Source: Ceratopteris richardii (taxonomy: Eukaryota > Streptophyta > Polypodiopsida > Polypodiales > Pteridaceae). From it: DNA of 64,000 bases. Below, piece by piece: positions 1-11,431 of this stretch. The notes below the pieces were generated by a model. That model searched no databases, was not told the origin of the DNA, and saw only the letters and a program-made list of their open reading frames with translations. How positions within the stretch are numbered: position 1 is the first letter of the stretch; every line of letters begins with the position of its first letter. A program made the position numbers and the translations under genes. Where the stretch lies: the NCBI GenBank assembly GCA_020310875.1, contig CM035415.1, positions 196,447,932-196,511,931 on the forward strand. Reading direction: 5' to 3'.

Positions 1-1
1 T

Positions 2-1654
2 TCCTTGGAAGAATTGGAGGTTCAGCAATAAAACAAAATCCAATATCTTGAAGAGAAGTGTGCAAAACAGACAGAGCATAGTAGTAAAATGGAGACAGAG
101 CTGAAGAAAATTGAAGGGAGATAGAGAACCTTACAGAGTTCATATCAAATTATGGTCAAAGAAAATGAGGAAATAAACAAGTTATTAATGGAAGAAGGCC
201 AGTTGAAGGAAGAAAGCAAGACTGTACAGGTGACATAGGATGAGAAGGAAGATCTGAACAAAGAAATTATGAGATTGCAAATAGAGTTGAAAGAAGCTAG
301 GGAGTTGGAAAAACAAGCAAGTATACATGCTACTACTTCTATGAGGGGATATAATATGTTGCATATGGATATAGAAAAAGAGAGAAGTGATTGGCACTTG
401 AGTATAGAAAAGGAAAGAAATGAGTGGAAATCAGAAAGAGAATTGTGGACCTCTCAAAATAAAAGTTTAATGTTGATGATAGAAAAGCTACACAAAAAAT
501 TGGAAAAACCACAAACCTAGGTGGAAGAGCAGGTAGAGACTACACAAGCAGAAGAATATGAAGTAGGAGATCATTACAGAACCCAACATGGTGGTGAACA
601 AGAAAACAAAGCACCAATAGAAGAGTACTCAGAAGAGTTTGTTCAGAAACTTCTCATAGATAGAGGATCTAGAATGGAATTTATTAGAAAAATGCATAAT
701 GAATATGAAGAACAGATTGTTAATTTTGCTCTGAATAAAGGAATAAATCTGGATCAACACCATTGGGCTGCAGATGGCTTAGGTATACCCTTTTGCATGA
801 TTATGGAAAGCATTGAAAACTATCAGTTGGCAAGGGTGGGATTACCTCCAAAAAAGTATTTAGAATATGAAGAAGACATCAATGTGACAAAGGAGTTATT
901 TGAAAAAGCTAATCCTAAATGGATAAATAGATGGTTGGATGCTAATAAAGAATGTAGAAAAATATGGAAAGAAGCACCAATACAGTTAAAAATCAATCCA
1001 GCATATTGTCCAGTAGCAAGGAGAAGGGATTGGACAGTCTTTTGGGAAAGAAGGAAGGAGGGACAAATTCCATCAAAATGGTTGAATTTTCCAAAGATAG
1101 CAGGACCAAAGGTAGGAACATGGCCAACAAAGAAGTATATGGTTGACACAGTAGAGTTTGTCATATCTACATACAAAGATGTCAATGATCCAGCATGTAT
1201 TTTACTAATCAGAGTAATGAGACTCATATTGGCATGTATAGAGACTTTTACAGATACAGATGTCAGAATTCTCAATTACATTGGCTTTAATTCACCTTCT
1301 GATGCTTTGTTATTTGATCTCAGTGAAACACCAAACAGGATATGTTTGATGGCTTATTATAGCAGAACAATATTTTTGGGTAGCCATTATCTCCAGATTT
1401 TTGAAGATGCATTTGATTATGGAGTTTTTGAAAGAGAATCAGAAATATTTGGAAATTTGTTAGTAGTAACAAAATCTCGACTCACTGCCTATGAAGCTGC
1501 ATACACAGAATATCTGAAGAAAGATGTAATAGACAAACCAGAGGCTGTTGTGCAATGGAGAAAAGCATTATTTGAGATGGTGAACAACTTAAACATTACA
1601 AAAAGAAAAAGGCATGACCTATTGTCACAGGTATATCAAAGAAAAAAGAAGTGA
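2..1654 (+). pseudogene. 3' extra ORF of Gypsy-type element G0 (coiled coil plus conserved C-terminal domain), with stops
   Basis: One reading frame runs from base 2 to the TGA at 1652-1654, broken by stops at 29 (TAA), 122, 236 and 518 (TAG). The first 170 codons are a Lys/Glu-rich coiled coil. The segment after 521 is open for 377 codons and ends in a globular region. That region matches the C-terminus of the 1437-residue ORF of element G2: NPAYCPVARRRDW (near 992-1030) against NPCYGPVPRRRSW, KWLNFPKIA against EWLNYPYIA, and FEDAFDYGVFERESEIFG against FEEMFRSGFWEYHSEIFA. It lies 56 bases upstream of a polypurine tract and an LTR, so it is the last gene of an LTR element, in the position called env-like in Athila-type elements. 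No transmembrane segment is evident. The function is unknown. The N-terminus is outside the window. Confidence 0.75.
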
Positions 1655-1710
1655 AGGTAGCATTCATGGTCTATCAGTAAGAATGTCTTTTGTCAGGAGC
1701 CAAAAGGTCT

Positions 1711-1723
1711 AGGAGGGGAAGAA
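1711..1723 (+). promoter_or_regulatory. Polypurine tract of G0
   Basis: An all-purine 13-mer (AGGAGGGGAAGAA) lies directly before TGTTAGAAG, the start of an LTR. This is the standard priming site for plus-strand DNA synthesis. It fixes the orientation (plus) and the LTR start. Confidence 0.8.
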
Positions 1724-2090
1724 TGTTAGAAGAAGTATTTTTGATGGAAAAATAATTGTAAAAGGCCAAAAATTTGTAAAAATATTTATGCAAATGATGT
1801 AAAAATGAGGAAGAGTCTTCCTCATGTATATTAGAATCATATGTAATTTTTCTAGAATTTTTGGAAACTCCTAGATAGCATATTTTTAGAGTAGAAAGGA
1901 AAAGGAACAAAATTCAAGTGTGAAAAGGGACACTTGAAAATGTATAAAAGATAATTTCCTCTATTTTGAGAGGGTTGGTTACTTGTAATTGATGCTATCC
2001 TAGTAATGAGAAGAGTTTTCGGCAGAAAATTGTGATTCTTCCTTTTGTGTGAATTTCTTTGATTTGTTGAGTCTATCCTATGTGTATCCA
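1724..2090 (+). repeat. 3' LTR of G0 (start certain, end unresolved)
   Basis: The LTR starts TGTTAGAAG right after the polypurine tract. A TATA-like box (TGTATAAAAG) lies at 1940-1949, about 216 bases in, as expected at the end of U3. The second LTR of this element is outside the window, so the end cannot be placed. The end coordinate given is only the part I am comfortable assigning, and the LTR may run to about 2600. Confidence 0.6.
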
Positions 2091-2785
2091 TGGAATTTGT
2101 AAGCTTCTATTGTGTATTTCTGATGAATGTGTATGAAGAGAGTTGATTCTTGATGTATGAAGTGAAGAATTGCTGAAGAATAGTGCTTGAGATGAAAATC
2201 ATCAGTTTCCACAGAATCGTGATTGTCTCGTTTGAAGGTTACATGTATCATTTTTGAGATTTGACTTCATGATTGTGTTCTGATGAGAAAATAACACACT
2301 TTAGACACCAAGATCATTGGAAATGATGTAGTATTGCTCAAGATAATCAAAACCCTAGAAATTTCTCTTCATCTTCATGATTTCTCAAAAATCCAGCCAG
2401 TTTTCTCTTATTTCTTGGATTCCATCATCTAGAAGGGGTTGTGGACTCTTGTATACTTCCAAGATTGACAAATATAAGATGCATTGTTGATTCTTTATAC
2501 TAAAATGATTGGAGAGGAAAACTCCAAAGGTTGACAACAAACATGTGGCATAGTCAAGATTCATTCTTTGGATCCTCTAGAGGCCATTGTACTATTTTAA
2601 GTGATACTATTTTAAATCTTATCAAATTGGGCTTTTCCTAATCTGTGTAATTGTGAGATGTCCATCTGTGTGTCTTTATTGTTAAGTGATACATGCACAA
2701 ACATGTCATAGGGTATACTTCCCTTAGGAAGAATGCCTCTTGAGTAGAAGGAGTATTGGAATCATAGTCCTAGTTGCCCCCTCTA
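2091..2785. other. Non-coding stretch, probably the rest of the G0 LTR
   Basis: No coding similarity is visible on either strand. The sequence is AT-rich and without obvious repeats. It separates the G0 LTR start from a Copia RT scrap. Confidence 0.4.
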
Positions 2786-3093
2786 CACAAGTCTTTGACT
2801 CTCTTTATGCCTTCAAAGTAATGACCTATAATAATGATATCATCCACATATATGCAAAGATACGTCAAGCCTTCATTTGTATTTTGTATTAGCAAAGAAG
2901 GATCAACTTTAATTACTTCAAAGCTTTTATCAATAAGATATCAAAACAACCTATAATTACAAGTCGTAGGTGCACATTTAAGACCATATAAAGCTCTTCT
3001 CAACTTACAACAATAATCTGGATATTTTGGATTAGTGATACCTATAGGTTGATCCATGTACACCTCTATTGGAACATCAAGCTTTCATTATGC
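2786..3093 (-). pseudogene. Copia reverse transcriptase fragment (C8)
   Basis: Read on the minus strand from about 3093 down, the translation gives PIEVYMDQPIG, then KLRRALYGLK (the [10 protein letters not shown] motif of Copia RT with QAPR changed to CAPT), then YLCIYVDDIIIIG, which is the catalytic YVDD box. One in-frame TGA follows NYRLF. The fragment covers only the palm region, with no gag, integrase or LTR next to it. It is a short, old relic. Confidence 0.8.
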
Positions 3094-4142
3094 TTGTGGT
3101 GGATATTCTCTACATCAAAACCATTATTTGGATGCTATGGATATGCCTTAAAGAGTAACACTTATATGCACATATTTTCTTTGTATTGATTGGTTGATCA
3201 CTTATGGTCATTTCTTATAAGGTTCATGGTATTTAACTTTATAAAAGGGAAAAGTAAAAGGCCTAAAACCCACGAGTTAGAAGTGGTTGGGATTGATTCT
3301 CAATCAATCAATGAAAAAGTAGATGTGATTTCAACTATCTCTTTTCCTAGATTATAGGAAAAGATGTCAATCAAACTAAACTCCTGCCTAATTTTGACTT
3401 CACATTCATGGAGAAAAGGTGTGGCCATATCTGCAAGAGTCTATATAAAGAATCCAAAACATTTGTACATTAAGGAGATTGTTGATTTGGAGCAATATAT
3501 ATACTCTTTGATCATTTCTTGGTGCCATTTTTGTTCATTGCTTCTTCCTTAGACTTAGTCAACTTCCAGAGAGTGCAACTCTCTCTACAAAGCTCCAAAT
3601 CGAGTGTTTAAGAACTTATTGAAAAGGTATAACATTCTAGTTTACGTTTTAGAAATTGGATAGTCATTTAGTTCATTAATCTCAGAGAAATTTAATTTTT
3701 TCAATCTTGGGGTCATTCTCTACACATCCCTTAAAAATCAAGATGACACTAGTTCAGTGTTAAGGTGATGGCTCCTTCTATAGTTGTTATAAATTAGGGC
3801 TTTTGTGTACTATAGCAACCAATCCTATGTATAAAACTCCCATAAGAGGTATTTTTCCAATTGTTATTGTGCCAGTCGCTCTTTGTGTTTGAAGTCATAA
3901 CTTCCATCCTTTTTTACAAGGATGTTGTGAGTTGGTCAAGGTACAAGTTATCTGCTTTGCATCAACTTCTTCTTGTTGATGTTAAAGTACCTATTGGGTT
4001 TTATTGCACTAAACACAAGTGTAGAAGGTCTACTTTATATATCGAAAGAGCTAGGGCTATCCCTATGCTAGTTTGTTGGACCAACTTCACCACTTGACAA
4101 CTCAACTCTCCAAGCCTCTCCAAGCTTCTCCAACTTCTTTTA
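3094..4142. other. Unassigned stretch, probably including the 5' LTR of C1
   Basis: No convincing coding region. Small open frames (for example 3364-3552 and 3861-4097) show no motif or family resemblance. The right end abuts a degenerate primer-binding site and a Copia gag, so part of this stretch is probably the C1 LTR. I could not identify its TG start. Confidence 0.35.
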
Positions 4143-4143
4143 G

Positions 4144-4155
4144 TGGTATGAGAAC
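4144..4155 (+). promoter_or_regulatory. Degenerate primer-binding site of C1
   Basis: TGGTATGAGAAC matches the initiator Met tRNA primer site TGGTATCAGAGC at 10 of 12 positions. It sits 10 bases before the gag start codon. The intact form of the same site is seen in C3, C4, C5 and C6. Confidence 0.55.
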
Positions 4156-4164
4156 AACTTCAAG

Positions 4165-4905
4165 ATGGGAGATGTCTTTCCATCAATGATTGAGAAGCTT
4201 GATAGACACAATTATGTTGCTTGGCAAATTAGAATGGATGCTTACTTGCAAGGAAGAAACCTATATGGGATTGTATTAGGAAATGAAGCAATGCCTATTC
4301 CAAGATCCAAAGGAGGACCTACTCAAGAGGAAATAGATAGGCTCACACTTTAATGTGCAAGGGATGCTCAAGCAAGGTCATACATACTCAATTCTATGTC
4401 TAATTTTCTATTATCACATATTAGAGGATGCAAGACAACTCAAGAGACTTGGGATGCCCTAGAGACTTTCTTTTCTGCTAGTACAAAAGCAAGGAAGAAC
4501 CATCTTTGGAATGAGTTCAACCAGATGAAAGAAAATCCAAAACAAACCATCACTAAGTTTGCTACAAAGATCAAGGAGGTTGTTGATCAATTGGCATCCA
4601 TTGGAGAGCTCATTGAAGAAGAGGCCATCATTAGGCAAACTCCCAATGGAATTAAAGGTGACAAGCAATGGCAATCTTTTAGCATAACTTATTATCTCAT
4701 CATGGACGTGCAAACTCTAGACTTCAACATCTTTCTTGGACAACTCTTCAATCAAGGGGCCAACAATAGCATAAAGGAAGGTAACTCGTATCATGCTAAT
4801 TCAACTAGTGATCTATATGCAAATAAGAAGGACAAGAAGCTGAAAGGCAAGAAGAAGGAAGAAGATGAAGAGGAGACTTCCCAAGCCAACTTTGCAGGCA
4901 AGACT
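4165..4905 (+). pseudogene. Copia gag (C1), truncated
   Basis: The frame starts MGDVFPSMIEKLDRHNYVAW and follows the UBN2-type Copia gag pattern (LQGRNLYG, TWDALE, KDKKLKGKKKEE). It aligns through its length with the C3 gag at 38752-40357. A TAA at 4351 replaces the tryptophan codon of the C3 counterpart (LSTWCSKD), so this copy is dead. The frame stops at 4905, where a C4-type LTR begins (TGTTGATATATTTA), just before the zinc knuckle would be expected. The capsid-like function is inferred from the family. Confidence 0.85.
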
Positions 4906-4993
4906 TGTTGATATATTTACGTAGTGATGTGTGTGAACACTTTAGGACTGCCGGGGTACTTTTTTCCCTCTTTAGGAGGTTTTTTCCCCCCGG
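4906..4993 (+). repeat. Truncated C4-family LTR fragment
   Basis: It begins TGTTGATATATTTACGTAG and tracks the C4 5' LTR (from 41134) and the C7 3' LTR (8871-9099, reverse) through the shared run ACTTTTTTCCCTCTTTAGG, then diverges after CCCCCGG. Only the first 88 of about 236 bases remain. No primer site or internal region of that element follows, so it is a broken insertion. Confidence 0.8.
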
Positions 4994-5077
4994 TGTTCTC
5001 CATGGGGACATCCGAGGTTGAGCAAAAAATACTAAGGCATTCGTCGAGGCGTAGACCAAATGCCTTCTCAACATCAT

Positions 5078-6510
5078 GCAGGAACAAAAATTTCATCCCC
5101 GTCGACAAGTACATCTGAAAACATTTCCATCTCCACCTCTGGTAGAGTGGGTTCCACGGGGTCTAATTTGGAGGGTGGACTGTTCTCTATACTGGCTTCC
5201 TTTAATTTTTCCACTACTCCTTGAGGAAATTCTCTGGAAATTTTTTGACTCTCTTCTAATAAGTTGAGAGCTTCGGTCTAGGGTTCCTTCTTGTCATCTA
5301 TAAAACCCCCAGTAACAAAATTGAAGTCATTAAAGTAAAATAAACAATAATGAAAAGATTACTTTAACAAAAGCATGAAACATTTCTCACCTTACGTCCT
5401 TGAATTTTGAATTTGGATTGAGTTAGTCCTTCAAACCCCATAATCATCAAGTGTTCTCTCAGATTAGCCAAGGTCCAATGATTATTCACTAAAATAGTTT
5501 CTGTTTCATTGCTGGGCAATCTAAGCTTTATTTCAAATGAATGCAAAGATCCCTCTGAACTTTGAAATGGTATCCATTTGCCAAGTTTGCACATCCAACG
5601 ATCATAGTAGAATCTGATGTATAATGAAGTGCGTTGTTTATATCGAAATCCTATACCTATTCCACCTATTTTACAAAGATATTTATCACCTTTTGCAATT
5701 TCTTCCATCAAATCCCAATTTTCACCAAGAAGACTTTCGACTTACTCATATGTGATATCTTTACACATGAACATGGTGGAACTCTCTTGGAATGAGAATC
5801 CTTGGAATAAATATACAAAACAATGAATGGGAAAAGACCAGTGCAAACCTACAGGCCTAAACACTTTTGTGAATTTCAAAGAGTTATGTATATCCATTAC
5901 CATCTTTTGCTTCAACAATGATACGGACCATTTATCAGGTTTTGGCCACTCCAAGCTAAGAAGAGAATGTACTTCAATTCTCTCTAACCTCCCAAAACCA
6001 TTCATTGTAGAGGGTACAACATATCTATGTGTGTAAAAGAAAACTCTATCATGGTAAAGTTGAGCAGGAGATATATTTGGAAAGACTAGTGCACCAACAT
6101 CTGCATGCAATGCCTCGAAAGTACCTGTAAGACTATGAAGTGGTTGCTTTTCCACCAAAGTAGAAGGAAATATATCTGAAACAAACAAAAACATATCTAA
6201 ATAGTTCAGAAATATATCCGACACAAGAAAACATAAAATATTGTAGAGTAATACTTACAATTCACAGGATATCTCATACTACTAGAGTTTTCAAGTTTCA
6301 TAGTTGCCATTGTAAAAACATGTTGTACAATAGCAACCATCCCATTGTCTCTGTGCTTCTTGAAGCCAAGTAACTTTCCCTTCCAATGAAGATCTAAGTT
6401 TCCACGATCTCTAACTCGATGAGGCCCAACTCTAGAGGGTTGCATGTACACCCATGCACCTTTGGAGTACTCATGTGATAGCCATTGTCCATCTGTGGCT
6501 TTGATAAATG
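5078..6510 (-). pseudogene. Intron-containing gene remnant of unknown family
   Basis: On the minus strand an open exon (about 6510-6259) ends at a good donor (GTAAGTAT, 6258-6251). An 83-base intron ends TTTGTTTCAG (6176), and the exon resumes at 6175 in the correct phase. The second exon (6175-5391) encodes about 260 residues, including DWxM-like runs such as YLCKIGGIGIGFRYKQRT. It carries one in-frame TAA near 5741 and ends at a possible donor (GTGAGA). A third acidic segment (about 5297-5078, LPEVEMEMFSDVLVDGDE) follows, but its phase does not match and it has a TAG. I do not recognise the protein. It has none of the retroelement motifs. It could be a captured host gene fragment or a local pseudogene. 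Confidence 0.5.
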
Positions 6511-6549
6511 ATTTCTGACTCCGACAGGGAATATTCTATGGAATATTCT

Positions 6550-6700
6550 CTTTACAGTTGCCCTAGGGGTGCTGCCCCCGGACCCCCACGAGGGGGCCCG
6601 CTGGCCCCCTGGGACCCCCCCAACCAGGAGGCCCGCTGGCCCCCTTGGACCCTCAGCCAGGGCTGCTCCCCGCTGCCCCGGACCCCCCAATTGGGGACCC
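6550..6700. repeat. GC-rich block with internal repeats
   Basis: About 150 bases of C/G runs in an AT-rich setting. The phrase GGCCCGCTGGCCCCCT occurs twice, followed by GGGACCC or GGACCC. Just before it a 12-base unit GAATATTCTATG starts a near-duplicate pair (6529-6548). The apparent open frames across it on both strands are a by-product of low stop-codon density. Its identity is unknown. Confidence 0.6.
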
Positions 6701-6865
6701 TAGTAACTCCCTTTCCTTACCATACCTTACATGGTCCAATATGACCTTTATCCAACATGCAAGTTGGGATTCCCATCGATTAGGTAATGCACGCTTGGCT
6801 TCTCCTCATAACGGGGGCCTTACAAAATGTGCATACAATCATGAGGGGTAGACATTGATCATATA
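6701..6865. other. Short unassigned junction sequence
   Basis: No coding or repeat signal recognised between the GC-rich block and the truncated end of Copia C2. Confidence 0.3.
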
Positions 6866-8870
6866 CTAACATTTTTCACATCAAGTTGGAGGAGTCCAAT
6901 TTCTTGCAGAAGCTGCACTTATCAATGTTTTGATTGTAGTCGTCTTTGCAACGGTGAGAATGTTTCCTCATAGTCTATACCATGAGTTTGTGAGCATCCT
7001 TTGGCAACTAATCTTTGTTTGTACCTACAAACTAATCCATCTGAGTTCCTATTAACTTTACATACCAATCTGCGACCAATTACATTTTGATTGCGTGACA
7101 TTCAAACCAAATCCCAAGTGTCCATCTCCTTCAATGCATCTATTTCTTCTTTCATGTCCTTTTCCAAATTAGGGTTTCCCTCTGCCTCTTCATAGGTTGA
7201 GGGTTCCTTTGACATTGAGTCCTTTGCCAAGTAGGTTGAATGCTTTGTAAAAAATGTGGAATCATATCCATAATTTTCTAGGTGTCTCTTCTCCCTTGTT
7301 GACCTTCTAGGTGCTTGCTTGCAACATTCTCCACACTCTTGCATATTTGCTTTGCCTCTTGACTTCCATACCTTGTAATCCTTTTCCTTTTCATCATGGG
7401 CATAATTTGTATCACTTCTTTGATTTTTGACCTATGTATCATGCTTGCTTCCTAATTGATGAGAATTAGAATCAAGATCATATGGTAGAGTTACCTTTTG
7501 TTTGTCTCCATCATATGAAGACATGTGTTCTTCAAACACAACATCCCTACTTGTAGCGAATTGCTTGGTTGAAGGATTATAGAACTTGTAACCCATCTGA
7601 TTTGAGTATACGCAATAAACACTACCTTTGTTACCCTTTCATCTAGCTTACCTCTTATTTGTGATGGTACATGAACATAAGCTAAACAACCAAACACCTT
7701 GCAATGTCCAAGACTAGGTTTTTGTCCATACCATGCTTCATAAGGTGTCATACCTTGAAGTTATTTTGATGGTAGTCTATTGACAAGGTACACAACAATT
7801 GAAATAGCCTCTAACATAGATAATGTGGCAATCTCTCCTCTTCAAGCATTGTCCTCACTAATCCAACCAATGTCTTGTTTATTCTCTCTCGAATTCCATT
7901 TAGTTGAGGATAGTACCTAGTATCCACTTCCCTTTTGATACCTTTATCTTGCAAGAAAGCATCAAACTCTTTGGAGAAGTATTGTTCCCCTCCATCGGAT
8001 GTGAGCTTCTTGAGTGATCTACCTGTATGATCCTCCACATGTGCTAGATACTTTTTGAAGCAACCAAACACTTCATTCTTACTCTTGATAACGTACAAAA
8101 TAGTCCATCTAATATGGTCATTAATAAATGATACATAATACCTTGATCCTACCAATGAAGGTTTTTGGCTTGGCCCCCATACATCTATATGTAATAGGTC
8201 CAATAAGTTGTTGTGGATGTAGCCTTTGTGGTTGAATGGTTGTCTTTGTGCCTTCCCAATCTAACATGCATCACATCTATTGATCCCATGTTGCTTTGAT
8301 ATGTTTGCTAATCCAAGAAAACTTTGATCCTTGCATATATCCTTTAAGGTTCTTTCATTCACATGAGCTGGCCTCTTATATCACACTTCAAGCTCACTTA
8401 GGGTTTGAAACTCAAAGTTGAATAGAGAAATGTTTTTCATTTCCCCTACTTCAAAAGTAAAGATCCTACCATGCTTCTCCCCCTTGGCTATCTTCTTGAA
8501 GCCTTGGCATGGATCTTTCACAAAAGCTCCATGTTGGGTGAACCTAACTTGCAAGCCTTTGTCAACTATTTGGTCTATACTTCCTTGTGGCTTAGATTTA
8601 TCAAAAGCAATGATTCTTCATGTTGCTAATCTTCAGAATAATTTTTGTAGTCCCTTTTGTTATGACCTCTATTTTTATTGTTGAAGTTATTTCCACATCT
8701 GCCTCTATTGCTGCTATATCCACCTCTTCCACTTCCTTTCTAGGTCTTCCCATTGAACCAATAATTTTTAGTGGTGTGGATGGTCTTATCACAAATGGCA
8801 CAAGGTTGAACATTTTGGCCTTTGCTCTTGTCATGATTTGGTCCTTTCTTCTTCCCTTTCCACTTGGTCT
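6866..8870 (-). pseudogene. Copia polyprotein remnant C2 (gag end, integrase, start of RT)
   Basis: Reading down the minus strand: a zinc-knuckle relic (CAICDKTIHTTKNYW, near 8790), the pre-integrase strand (GLQVRFTQHGAF), a damaged HHCC finger, the integrase core (LLHIDVWGP near 8195, TSDGGEQYFS near 7995, NGIRERINKT near 7880), the inter-domain linker with STREKRHLENYGYD, and the start of RT ([21 protein letters not shown]). It stops at LDVKN near 6866. The protease segment between the knuckle and integrase is missing, and many stops and frameshifts are present. The upstream end is cut cleanly at 8870 by the C7 LTR. Confidence 0.85.
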
Positions 8871-9099
8871 TGTTGGAGATACACATCTGCAGAAGCATGC
8901 GAACAACACAAGGAAAAAGAAGAAGCTTGGAGCACAACACACAATACTAAATGTATTACTAGAGAATGTACAAAGATAAGTAGCCCATTAGGGCAATAGG
9001 TGTATATACAAGCCAGGGAAAAAAACCTCCTAAAGAGGGAAAAAAGTGCCTCGGTGGTCCTAGAGTGTTCACACACATCACTACCTAAATATATCAACA
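8871..9099 (-). repeat. 3' LTR of Copia C7
   Basis: In plus coordinates it runs TGTTGGAGAT to ATATCAACA, so the minus strand reads TGTTGATAT to TCTCCAACA (229 bases). It is the same family as the C4 5' LTR (41134-41369). A purine tract (minus GAGGGGGGA) lies at 9102-9110 next to the inner edge, which marks it as the 3' LTR. Confidence 0.88.
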
Positions 9100-9110
9100 A
9101 ATCCCCCCTC

Positions 9111-9690
9111 GGAGTGATGTAGTGAACAAGTAGCTGGCACTCATGTATAAGGAAGTGCCAAGCTATGTGGAAATCACTCCACAAAAGGAAGTAAGCCCAA
9201 AGCTTTGTGGAAAGCTTCAAACTTCTCCCTAGGCAGAGCCTTCATGAAAAGGTCTACAATGTTCTCCTACGTGGGCACATATGCCAAGCTGATCTCCCCA
9301 GCAGAGAACCTCTCCCTGACATAATGATAATGCACCTCAATGTGCTTAGTGTGAGCATGGAACACAGGGTTCCTCGCAACTCCCAATGCGCTCTGATTGT
9401 ACGTGAATATGATGGTGGCAGAAGACTGACCAACACCCAAATTAGCCATAAGGCATCTGAGCCAAACACACTCAACAGTCGCTGTGAAGGCTACCCTATA
9501 CTCATCCTTACAATTGGAAGTGGCCATAGTAGGATGCTTCTTGCTCAACCAAGATACATGAGCTACCTAGCATGAAGCAAAAGCCACTAGCGAACACACG
9601 AGTGTCATAGCAACCAACCCAATCAGAGTTAGAAAAAGCATGCAAATCTGGCAGTAGTGATCCCCCCTTAGGATAAAACAACCCAAGTAG
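9111..9690 (-). pseudogene. RNase H end of Copia C7
   Basis: The minus strand carries the terminal Copia RNase H motifs: SNSDWVGCYDTR (near 9620), a decayed form of the STEAEY box, NQSALGVARNPVFHAHTKHI and EVHYHYVRERF. The stop is followed by the purine tract and LTR. Near 9690 the similarity switches abruptly to the RT start of another Copia (C6). The rest of the C7 RT, integrase and protease is absent here, while its gag is at 13755-14575. Confidence 0.8.
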
Positions 9691-9753
9691 CCGCCTGTAG
9701 TGCTTCCATTTCTTCTCTCATTGCTTTCTCCCACTTTTCATCTCCTTTTGCCT

Positions 9754-10389
9754 CATCATAACATGTGGGTTCATTTTCCTGCTCAACTTTTGTCATAAAA
9801 GCATAATGAGTATTCATAAAAGATTCATAAGTATACCTTTGAGGTTGCTTACTCACTCTTGAAGTTCTTCTTACCTCCAACGTAGATGCTCTTCCTTTCT
9901 TATTAGGAACCTTTGATTATTCTCCATACTAACATACATCACTAATTTCCTCTCCTTCATCATTAACTTCAACAAGTTTGAGTTTACATTTACTTTTAAC
10001 ACTTGGAGGTGACTCTTGCCTTAATCTTCCATTGAAAGGTGATCCTCTTTCTTCATCCAAACCACTCCTTTCATCATAACATGTGGGTTCATTTTCCTGC
10101 TCAACTTTTGTCATAAAAGCATAATGAGTATTCATAAAAGATTCATAAGTATACCTTTGAGGTTGCTTACTCACTCTTGAAGTTCTTCTTACCTCCAACG
10201 TAGATGCTCTTCCTTTCTTATTAGGAACCTTTGATTATTCTCCATACTAACATACATCACTAATTTCCTCTCCTTCATCATTAACTTCAACAAGTTTGAG
10301 TTTACATTTACTTTTAACACTTGGAGGTGACTCTTGCCTTAATCTTCCATTGAAAGGTGATCCTCTTTCTTCATCCAAACCACTCCTTT
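9754..10389 (-). repeat. Perfect 318-bp tandem duplication inside C6 pol
   Basis: Bases 9754-10071 are repeated as 10072-10389, with no difference seen on reading. The unit covers the integrase-to-RT linker (QPQRYTYESFMNTHYAF on the minus strand). 318 is divisible by 3, so the frame is kept, but each copy contains the same stop after GEEISDVC. Perfect identity points to a very recent duplication, much younger than the decay of the element. Confidence 0.9.
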
Positions 10390-11422
10390 CATCATTAACA
10401 TCTATTGACACAACAACCTTATTGGTATGAGGATTATAGCATCTATATCCTCTTTGAGTATCTGCATAACCAATAAATATACATTTTTCTGATTTCGCAT
10501 CAAGTTTAGATCTCACCTCACTAGGTACATGCACATAACATACACAACCAAATACTTTCAAATGACTTACACTTGGTTTCCTTCCATGCCATACCTCATA
10601 TGGTGTTAAATGATGAACTCCAGAAGTCGGAACTCTATTCATAATGTAAACACTTGTGCTAACAGCTTCAACCCAAAAATAATTAGGCAAACATATATCC
10701 TTAAGCATGCTTATAGATGCATCTGCTATGATTCTGTTTCTTCTTTCTGCGACTCCATTTTGTTGTGGAGTATACCTGCATGTAACTTCTCTTTTGATAC
10801 CTTCATCATACAAAAAATTAGTAAAAGCTTGAGAGAAATACTCTCCCCCTCCATCAGATCTTAGCTTCTTAATATACCTTCCTGTTTGCTTTTCGACATA
10901 TGATTTGAACTTCTTGAAACAATCAAAGACCTCACTCTTATGTTTAATGAAATACACAAATGTCATTCTACTATGATCATCAATGAATGATACATAGTAC
11001 TTATTACCAACCAAGGATGCCTCTTTAGTAGGTCCCCACACATCTGTATGTATGAGATCTAGCAAACCATCACTTACATAGCTTGAATGCTTGAAAGGTT
11101 GTCTACTCTGCTTACCCATTTGACATGCTTCACAAAGATGCACCATATGTTGCTTAGTAAGATCAGGTAATCCTTCAACAATCCTCTTCTTTGATAGCTC
11201 CTTTAACCTGTGTACATTCATGTGTCCAATCCTTTTGTGCCATAGATCAAGCTCTGCTATTTGATGCATACCATAAAAGAAATAGTTTGTATGATTTGGG
11301 TTTACCTTGAATGTAAACAATCTACCTTGTTTTTGACCTCTAGCAATTAACCTCCTTTGCTTTGGATCCTCAATGAAGAAACCTGCATGATTAAATCTTA
11401 TTTGCAAACCTTTTTCTACCAT
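10390..11422 (-). pseudogene. C6 integrase region
   Basis: About 340 codons open before the duplicated linker. The zinc finger is HKRIGHMNVHRLKEL followed by CEACQMGKQS. The core has all three acidic residues: LIHTDVWGP, RSDGGGEYFS and NGVAERRNRI. The segment MNRVPTSGVHHLTPYEVWHG leads into the linker. The enzyme would insert element cDNA into host DNA. The frame is isolated from the upstream protease by a TGA after NLM (11432), where homologues have serine, and from RT by the linker stop, so it is not a working polyprotein. Confidence 0.88.
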
Positions 11423-11431
11423 TTGACCAAC

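Noticed and set aside
823..1275. 150-codon minus-strand frame
   Set aside because: A shadow of the G0 3' ORF on the plus strand, which has the family similarity.
3364..4097. Two small plus-strand frames
   Set aside because: No motif, no context and no similarity to neighbouring elements. Probably non-coding LTR sequence.
6394..6744. Gly/Pro-rich proteins on both strands
   Set aside because: They come from the GC-rich block, where stops are rare by composition.
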